A stretch of DNA of 64,000 nt, taken from contig JACPMR010000015.1 in the NCBI GenBank assembly GCA_016185945.1, forward strand, positions 153,543 through 217,542, given 5' to 3'. Within the stretch, counting starts at the first letter, position 1, and each line of letters opens with the position of its first letter. This document shows, in pieces, positions 59,043-64,000 of the stretch. Both the position numbers and the translations under genes were made by a program. The notes beneath the pieces were generated by a model. That model was not told the DNA's origin and searched no databases. It was given only the letters and a program-made list of their open reading frames with translations. The DNA is from Candidatus Woesearchaeota archaeon (GTDB lineage: Archaea > Nanobdellota > Nanobdellia > Woesearchaeales > GW2011-AR4).

Positions 59043-60080
59043 ATGGGAGTTGCTTTAACTGAATTATTGTTAATCAAGGATATAGATATAGAATATCTAA
59101 AAAATAAAGTTCTTGTTGTAGATGCTCCTATGTGGCTTTACCAGTTCTTAAGCTCGATAAGACAACGTGATGGAACTTTATTGATGGACTCTAAAGGAAA
59201 GGTCACATCACATTTGATGGGGCTGTTTACAAGAGTTTCAAACTTAATCCAGCAGAATGTAAAGCTTGCATTTGTTTTTGACGGGGAGCCGCCTGAGCTT
59301 AAGTACCTGACGCTTGAAAAAAGAAAAGAGATTAAGCTTGAGGCAGAGAGAAAATTTGAGAAAGCAAAGGAAAAAGATGATTTGGAGCTGATGAAGAAAT
59401 ATGCTGCAAGAACTTCAAGATTGACTGATGAGATGATAGAGGAAGCAAAGCATCTGATTGAGGCATTTGGATTGCCTGTAATTGAAGCGCCTTCTGAGGC
59501 AGAGGCGCAAGCATCTCTCATAGTTAAGAACAATGATGCTTTTGCTCTTGCAACAAATGATGCAGATGCATTGCTTTTTGAAGCTCCTAGGATAGTTAGA
59601 AATCTTAACATGGCTGGAAAGAAGAAAAGGAAGGACAAGCTGAGCTATGAAACAATAAGCCCTGACTTGATTGAGCTGAAAGAGAACTTGAAGCATCTTG
59701 GCATAAATCAAGAGCAGTTGATTGCTCTGGCAATGCTCATTGGGACTGACTACAACAATGGCGGCATAAAAGGAATTGGACCAAAAACGGCATTGAAACT
59801 AGTCAAGGAATACCATTATAATTTTGAAGCATTGTTTAACCATGTTAAATGGGATGATTCTTTTGATTTTTCGTGGAAAGAAGTTTTTGAATTGATAAGG
59901 CATATACCGGTTGACAGACATTATAATTTAAAATGGAGAGATGTCGATGAAGATAAGATGATGGAATTGCTTGTTGACAAACACGATTTTTCTGAGGAAA
60001 GGGTGAGAAACCAAATAGAAGGCTTGGTTAAAGAAAAACACAAGAAAAATCAAAAAGGGTTGGGAGAGTTTTTTGGGTAA
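59043..60080 (+). CDS. fen1: Flap endonuclease 1
   Basis: It removes 5' flaps in Okazaki fragment maturation. Metal residues are D27 (VVDAPMWLY), D80 (FVFDGEPPELK), E152/E154 (APSEAEAQ), D173/D175 in ATNDADALLF (family SQDYD), and D236 (IGTDYNNGG). The C-terminus ends QKGLGEFFG, a PIP box for PCNA. The length of 345 aa is normal. It lies directly after dispersed copy 10. Confidence 0.95.
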   Translation: MGVALTELLLIKDIDIEYLKNKVLVVDAPMWLYQFLSSIRQRDGTLLMDSKGKVTSHLMGLFTRVSNLIQQNVKLAFVFDGEPPELKYLTLEKRKEIKLEAERKFEKAKEKDDLELMKKYAARTSRLTDEMIEEAKHLIEAFGLPVIEAPSEAEAQASLIVKNNDAFALATNDADALLFEAPRIVRNLNMAGKKKRKDKLSYETISPDLIELKENLKHLGINQEQLIALAMLIGTDYNNGGIKGIGPKTALKLVKEYHYNFEALFNHVKWDDSFDFSWKEVFELIRHIPVDRHYNLKWRDVDEDKMMELLVDKHDFSEERVRNQIEGLVKEKHKKNQKGLGEFFG

Positions 60081-60083
60081 GAA

Positions 60084-60536
60084 ATGAAAAAAGAATACAG
60101 ACCAAGAATTTTGAATTCTTTCAGAGACTATGACATAATATTATATATATTTATCATTTTAATAACGATAGTTTCATTGATATCTCTGCCAATTTATTTT
60201 GCCACATTCATATTTTTAGGATTATTTTTAATAACTTTTGGATGGCATTTAACACTTCAATTTTGGAACTATAACTCAGTTATTTTTAATAATGATAAAT
60301 TAACAATTATTAGAGGTTTAATTAAAAAAAGTAAAGAACAAATTAAGTATAATCTAATTGAAAAAGTTTATAAGACTGATATTAGACGTCTAATTGTAGT
60401 TGATTACATATTTTTGGAGTACAAAATAAAAAACAAAAAATATTTTTCTAAAATATATAATTCTTTTTATACAATAAAAGAATTTAATCAAATTTATCAT
60501 GAATTTAAAAAATATTATCAAGTGAAAGAAACCTAA
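60084..60536 (+). CDS. PH-like (bPH2-type) membrane protein
   Basis: Two transmembrane segments near the N-terminus (about 17-36 and 40-58) are followed by a small beta-rich domain (NSVIFNNDKLTIIRGLIKKS, then NLIEKVYKTDIRRLIVVDYI), in the style of bacterial PH-like (YdbT) proteins. It is coupled to fen1 (3 nt gap). The AT-rich codons suggest it may be a late addition. The function is unknown. Confidence 0.55.
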   Translation: MKKEYRPRILNSFRDYDIILYIFIILITIVSLISLPIYFATFIFLGLFLITFGWHLTLQFWNYNSVIFNNDKLTIIRGLIKKSKEQIKYNLIEKVYKTDIRRLIVVDYIFLEYKIKNKKYFSKIYNSFYTIKEFNQIYHEFKKYYQVKET

Positions 60537-60548
60537 TTTTGAAACTGT

Positions 60549-61382
60549 ATGAAACAAAACCTAAAATTTTATCTAAAAAATAAACTACCTAATAAAGAAC
60601 TAAAACTAGTTCCTTCTTCGTTTGATGTTGTAGGTGACATTCTAATTTTTTCTGATTTTCCAAAGGAATTAACAAAAAAAGAAAAAATAATCGGACAAAC
60701 AATATTGGAGAATTACCATCACATTAAGACAATTCTGAAAAAAACGAAAAAATATTCTGGAAGGTTTAGAACGCCGAGATTAAAAGTAATTGCAGGAGAA
60801 AATAGAAAGGAAACAACACACAAGGAAAATAATGTTTTTATTAAATTGGATGTTGAGAAAGTTTATTTCTCGCCAAGAATGGCAAGTGAAAGAAAAAGGA
60901 TTGCAGAATTGGTCAAGCCAAATGAGTCTGTTTTGGTTATGTTCAATGGCTGTGCGCCGTATTCTTTAGTGATTGCCAAAAACACAAAATGCAAGGAAGT
61001 TTATGGCATTGAGATAAATCCAACAGCGCATAAATATGCGCTGGAAAATATCAAGAAAAACAAGCTGGAAAACAAGATTAAATTATTTTTAGGGGATGTA
61101 AAGAGGGTTATGCCGAAAATAAACAAAAAATTTGATAGAATTTTGATGCCCCTTCCAAAAGGCGGAGAGAATTATTTGGATTTGACTTTAAAATATGTTA
61201 AAAATAAAGGGATTATACATTTTTATGATTTCCTGCATGAAGGTGAATTCTATAAAGCTGAAGAAAAAGTAAAATCAGCATGTAAAAAATCAAAGAAAAA
61301 ATGCAAAATTCTAAAAACAATAAAATGCGGGCAATACTCGCCCGGTTTCTACAGGGTATGCGCTGATTTTAAAGTTAATTAA
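60549..61382 (+). CDS. trm5: Trm5-family tRNA (guanine-N1) methyltransferase
   Basis: It has a class I SAM-binding Rossmann core: VYFSPRMASERKRIAELVKP, VLVMFNGCAPYSLVIAK, EVYGIEINPTAHKYALENIK, then the motif MPLPKGG and a final YSPGFYRVCADFKV. The family makes m1G37 in tRNA, which Taw1 then converts to the wyosine base. Since taw1 is at 12160, both are present. A related Taw2-like (aminocarboxypropyl) role is possible, but the N-terminal Met10+ region favours Trm5. Confidence 0.82.
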   Translation: MKQNLKFYLKNKLPNKELKLVPSSFDVVGDILIFSDFPKELTKKEKIIGQTILENYHHIKTILKKTKKYSGRFRTPRLKVIAGENRKETTHKENNVFIKLDVEKVYFSPRMASERKRIAELVKPNESVLVMFNGCAPYSLVIAKNTKCKEVYGIEINPTAHKYALENIKKNKLENKIKLFLGDVKRVMPKINKKFDRILMPLPKGGENYLDLTLKYVKNKGIIHFYDFLHEGEFYKAEEKVKSACKKSKKKCKILKTIKCGQYSPGFYRVCADFKVN

Positions 61383-61399
61383 TAAAAAATAAAAAATTT

Positions 61400-61562
61400 A
61401 TTTCAACAACTATCGGAGACCCATGCGCTTCCATGAAGTAGAATGGGTGCCCCTCATACGGCAGTTGCACTAACTGCTAAGTATATCGTGCCTCTGCAAA
61501 AGCGGTTCACTTTTATCGCCTTTGGATTTCAAAGTCGCTCGTGTTTTTTGATTGAATTTTTT
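61400..61562 (+). repeat. Dispersed structured element, copy 11 (full)
   Basis: Hairpin 1: GACCCATGCG...ATGGGTGCCCC with CTTCCATGAAG in its loop. Hairpin 2: GCAGTTGCACTAACTGC and TTGCACT...CGTGCC. Hairpin 3: AGCGGTTCACTTT...AAAGTCGCTC. The right end is TTTTTTGATTGAATTTT. The left end is ATTTATTTCAACAAC. Its hairpin 1 is the closest match to copy 1. Confidence 0.8.
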
Positions 61563-61636
61563 ATTGTTATTGAAAATGTGATTTGATAATTTCCTTGATA
61601 GAAACCCTTAAAAATCGATAATCCTTATCCATATCG

Positions 61637-61707
61637 GTGCACGCAATGAGGACATTGAACACCCACTGAATAAAGATGAAGTGCGGAAGTAACTGCTGAG
61701 CGTGTAC
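61637..61707 (+). ncRNA. Probable C/D box guide sRNA
   Basis: The terminal stem is GTGCACGC (61637-61644) with GCGTGTAC (61700-61707). Box C-like ATGAGGA (61646-61652, one change from RUGAUGA) and D' CTGA (61666-61669) are followed by a 4-nt spacer, C'-like AGATGA (61674-61679) and D CTGA (61696-61699). Guides of 13 and 16 nt precede D' and D. A TATA-like CCTTAAAAAT is about 30 nt upstream. The box sequences are imperfect, so this is a candidate only. Confidence 0.55.
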
Positions 61708-61731
61708 CTCTAATTTTGATTGGTGATTAAA

Positions 61732-62150
61732 ATGACTCAAGCATACATATTTTTTATTTTGATATTGATTTCGTGGGGTATATGGGGTTTTTTGGCAAAG
61801 TATGCCTTAAAATTCATAAGTGTGACGGATTTGATAATCTTCAATGTGATAGCTTCCATAATAATAGAGATTATTTTGCTTGTTGTGCTGCTTTATTTGA
61901 GGGGCAAAGCTGAAATTAATGCGACTGGGGCTGCTTTTGCAATGCTCACTGCATTTTTTGGATTATGGGTGGAATCTTTTTTCTGTTTACTTTATCAAAA
62001 GCAAAGGCATCCATTCTTGTGCCTTTGACAGCGCTTTATCCTATAATAACTATTGTACTCAGTTTTATTCTGCTTAAAGAAAGAGTAACCCCAGCGCAAG
62101 GAATTGGAATTGTACTTGCAATTGTAGCAGGAGTCTTGCTTTCAATCTAG
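61732..62150 (+). pseudogene. EamA-like transporter half, frameshifted
   Basis: Frame 1 reads MTQAYIFFILILISWGIWGF and on through four membrane segments. Frame 2 reads IFFLFTLSKAKASILVPLTA then LYPIITIVLSFILLKERVTP and LAIVAGVLL. The two join at about 61960-61966 and together give the usual 140-residue single EamA domain, so one base is missing (likely TTAATGGG read as TTATGGG). It could be a real decay event or an assembly error. GGTGATT precedes ATG 61732. Confidence 0.75.
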
Positions 62151-63304
62151 CCAAACATATGCATATAATCTTCGCCTTCTAGCATTTCTTCCTGCTTTAC
62201 CTTGTCAATAGCTTTCAAGAAGTCCTCTTTTGTCACATTAGTTCTGTCAGCCCTTATTGCAAAATAGCCAGCTTCTGTGCAGACTGCCTTTACCTCTGCC
62301 CCTGAAAAGCCTTCCATTCTGTCAACTAATGCCTCAATATTTATTTTCCTGTCATAACTCATATTCCTTGAATGTATTTTGAAAATCTCTAGTCTTGCCT
62401 CTTTGTTTGGAATCGGGATATGGATTAACCTGTCCAATCTTCCTGGACGTATAACAGCAGGATCAAGAATGTCTTTCCTGTTTGTTGCTCCTATCACTTT
62501 TACATTGTCCAGCGGCTTGAAGCCATCAATCTCTGCAAGAAGCTGCATGAATGTCCTGTTTACCTCCCTCTCCCCAGAAGTGCCAACCTCTATTCTTTTT
62601 GCCGCCAGTGCATCAAGCTCGTCAATGAAGATAATTGCAGGGGATTTCTTTCTTGCCAAGTCAAAGATTTCCTTGACAAGCTTTGCGCCCTCTCCTATGA
62701 ATTTCTGAACTAGCTCTGCGCCAACAACCTCAATAAAGGTTGAGTTTGTCGAAGCTGCGACTGCCTTTGCCAATAACGTCTTTCCAGTTCCTGGCTCGCC
62801 ATAAAGCAATATGCCTTTTGGCGGAGAAATTCCAATCTTCTTGAACAGTTCCGGCTTTTTCAATGGCAGCTCAACGACTTCTTTTATTTCCTGTATCTGC
62901 TGATTTAATCCGCCAATTTCCTCCCAAGATATTGTTGGCTTTTCAACAATGACGAATTTCTCAACATTAAAGCGCCTTGTTATCGGGACTTTTCTGATTA
63001 TTGTTAGGTTTTTCTGCTCAACCAGAACCACGTCACCTGACCTGAGCTTTTCGCACTCGCTCGAGGTATTGACAAGAAACTGGTTGCCGTTTGGAATCTT
63101 TATGATTACCGTGCTGTTGGGGAAAATCTCCCTCACTTCGCAAACCATCAATGGAGATGCCCTGTATCTTTCAATCTCTTCCTTAAGGCGCTGGACTGTT
63201 TCTTTTAAGATTCTGTTTTCTTCCTCATAAGGGCTTGCAGAAGTGGAATAGCTGTACATTATGCTGTCAATTATATTTTTTGGCTTTGATTCCTTTGCTG
63301 GCAT
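62147..63304 (-). CDS. pan: Proteasome-activating nucleotidase (PAN)
   Basis: This AAA+ unfoldase feeds proteins to the 20S proteasome. An N-terminal coiled coil (about 22-48) and OB-like domain (about 50-105) precede the ATPase: Walker A GEPGTGKTL, Walker B IIFIDELDAL, sensor GATNRKD, and second-region RPGRLDRL. The C-terminus ends HMFG, so the penultimate Tyr of the HbYX docking motif is Phe. The length of 385 aa is normal. The 20S genes are not in this window. Confidence 0.93.
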   Translation of the reverse strand: MPAKESKPKNIIDSIMYSYSTSASPYEEENRILKETVQRLKEEIERYRASPLMVCEVREIFPNSTVIIKIPNGNQFLVNTSSECEKLRSGDVVLVEQKNLTIIRKVPITRRFNVEKFVIVEKPTISWEEIGGLNQQIQEIKEVVELPLKKPELFKKIGISPPKGILLYGEPGTGKTLLAKAVAASTNSTFIEVVGAELVQKFIGEGAKLVKEIFDLARKKSPAIIFIDELDALAAKRIEVGTSGEREVNRTFMQLLAEIDGFKPLDNVKVIGATNRKDILDPAVIRPGRLDRLIHIPIPNKEARLEIFKIHSRNMSYDRKINIEALVDRMEGFSGAEVKAVCTEAGYFAIRADRTNVTKEDFLKAIDKVKQEEMLEGEDYMHMFG

Positions 63305-63343
63305 AGTAGTTATGTAAATGTTGTAGTTTAAAAGTTTTGCGGG

Positions 63344-64000
63344 TTAATATTCGAATATTGGATTCTTAGCAACAACATCGACATGGAAAGGGACATCAAC
63401 TTTGCCGCCAAAGTGCTTGTTGTTGCCAAAAGCAATATGGCAGGTGCGAGCAGCCTTTTCGTCCTCTAAAACATTGCCTGTTATCCTAGCTTTGTAGTTT
63501 GTTCCAATGCCGAGCTCTGCAACGTTTTTGTATAATTTATTTTTTAATAATTTATTGAATTGATTTGCAACTTTTCCGCCTTCTATATTTTCAATAAACC
63601 CGTTTTTAACATCAATTTTAATATTTTTATCAACTTTGCCAATGCCGCCAACGCTTGCATCAACTATAATTGTTCCATTTGTTTTTCCTTCCAAAGGAGC
63701 AATGAATATCTCACCTGCAGGCAAATTGCCAAAAGCGCCTTTTTTTGTGTAAATTCCGTCATCTCCAATCCACTTTCTTCCTTTGAGGTGGAATGTAATA
63801 TCGGTTCCTTTTTTTGTAATTATTCTTATTTTATTCTTGTTTTTCAATTTTGAAATCAATTTTTTGTTTATTCTTCTTAGTTTATAGAAATCAACATTCA
63901 ATGCCCTTTTCATCATGCCAAGTGTTATGCCAGGCATGCTTGCTATTCTTGCACCTTTCTTGGATGCATTCCTCCTTGTCATCGTATGGCTCAATGATTT
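63344..64000 (-). CDS. Leucyl aminopeptidase, M29-like (5' part outside window)
   Basis: This C-terminal portion of an aminopeptidase T-like enzyme is open to the window edge. Visible features are TRRNASKKGARIASMPG near the edge, FHLKGRKWIGDDGIY, IFIAPLEGKTNGTIIVDASV and, at the end, ELGIGTNYKARITGNVLEDEKA, HIAFGNNKHFGGKVDVPFHVD with metal-ligand His/Glu/Asp. It is a cytoplasmic peptidase, possibly downstream of the PAN-proteasome next to it. Confidence 0.85.
   Translation of the reverse strand, partial: KSLSHTMTRRNASKKGARIASMPGITLGMMKRALNVDFYKLRRINKKLISKLKNKNKIRIITKKGTDITFHLKGRKWIGDDGIYTKKGAFGNLPAGEIFIAPLEGKTNGTIIVDASVGGIGKVDKNIKIDVKNGFIENIEGGKVANQFNKLLKNKLYKNVAELGIGTNYKARITGNVLEDEKAARTCHIAFGNNKHFGGKVDVPFHVDVVAKNPIFEY

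Overview
The window reads as a piece of an archaeal chromosome, most likely a DPANN lineage close to Woesearchaeota/Pacearchaeota. This placement is inferred from gene content. Archaeal-type information genes are present: PCNA, FEN1, Hef, Hjc, TFS, RNase J, RNase Z, EndA, archaeal CCA enzyme, PAN, Taw1 and Trm5. Features common in DPANN are also present: a single-chain PriS/PriL-type primase, bacterial-type GyrA, ScpB, proline-rich acidic coiled-coil proteins and many small zinc-ribbon proteins. The DNA is AT-rich. Genes are tightly packed: same-strand neighbours often overlap by 4 nt, and several convergent pairs share their stop codons. Shine-Dalgarno sites of GGTGATT type are frequent, and some genes look leaderless behind TATA boxes.

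Layout. 1-5.0 kb: secreted hendecad coiled-coil protein (cut by the window edge), a membrane winged-helix protein, a PPC-domain protein, and a riboflavin/FMN operon (ribK-ribC-ribH). 5-12 kb: DUF460, an NMD3-like fragment, signal peptidase, TFS, DUF167, SAM hydrolase, thymidylate kinase, dUTPase. 12-20.7 kb: Taw1, a phosphoesterase, a MoxR/VWA pair and two large Cys-rich surface proteins. 21-28 kb: lipid/membrane genes, a sugar nucleotidyltransferase, CCA enzyme, GyrA. 28-34 kb: ScpB and partner, PhoU-Pit phosphate module, and a three-gene coiled-coil operon. 34-36.7 kb: an intron-rich tRNA-Leu, RNase J and PCNA. 36.7-44.7 kb: SGNH membrane protein, tRNA-Gly with an adjoining ORF remnant, zinc-ribbon proteins, TraB, an inactive-looking site-2 protease, and lipoproteins. 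44.8-59 kb: Hef, VapBC, two HtpX proteases with LemA, TOPRIM protein, primase, an HD/YwgA-like pair, Hjc, RNase Z and EndA. 59-64 kb: FEN1, Trm5, a probable C/D box sRNA, a frameshifted EamA gene, PAN and an aminopeptidase.

Two things stand out. First, the long intergenic gaps are repeatedly filled by one family of about 150-bp elements (11 copies or fragments). They have inverted-repeat ends (ATTCAA...TTGAAT) and up to three internal hairpins whose stems change on both sides between copies. No transposase is visible. This is the best candidate for an undescribed system, either a structured RNA family or a non-autonomous mobile element. Second, the tRNA-Leu(CAA) gene contains three introns of 20, 31 and 44 nt. 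Two of them are at non-canonical sites with near-perfect bulge-helix-bulge motifs, and the splicing endonuclease gene is in the same window.

Some genes work together: EndA, CCA enzyme, RNase Z, Taw1 and Trm5 in tRNA maturation; PCNA, FEN1, primase, Hef, Hjc and GyrA in replication and repair; RibK/C/H in FMN synthesis; PhoU and Pit in phosphate uptake.
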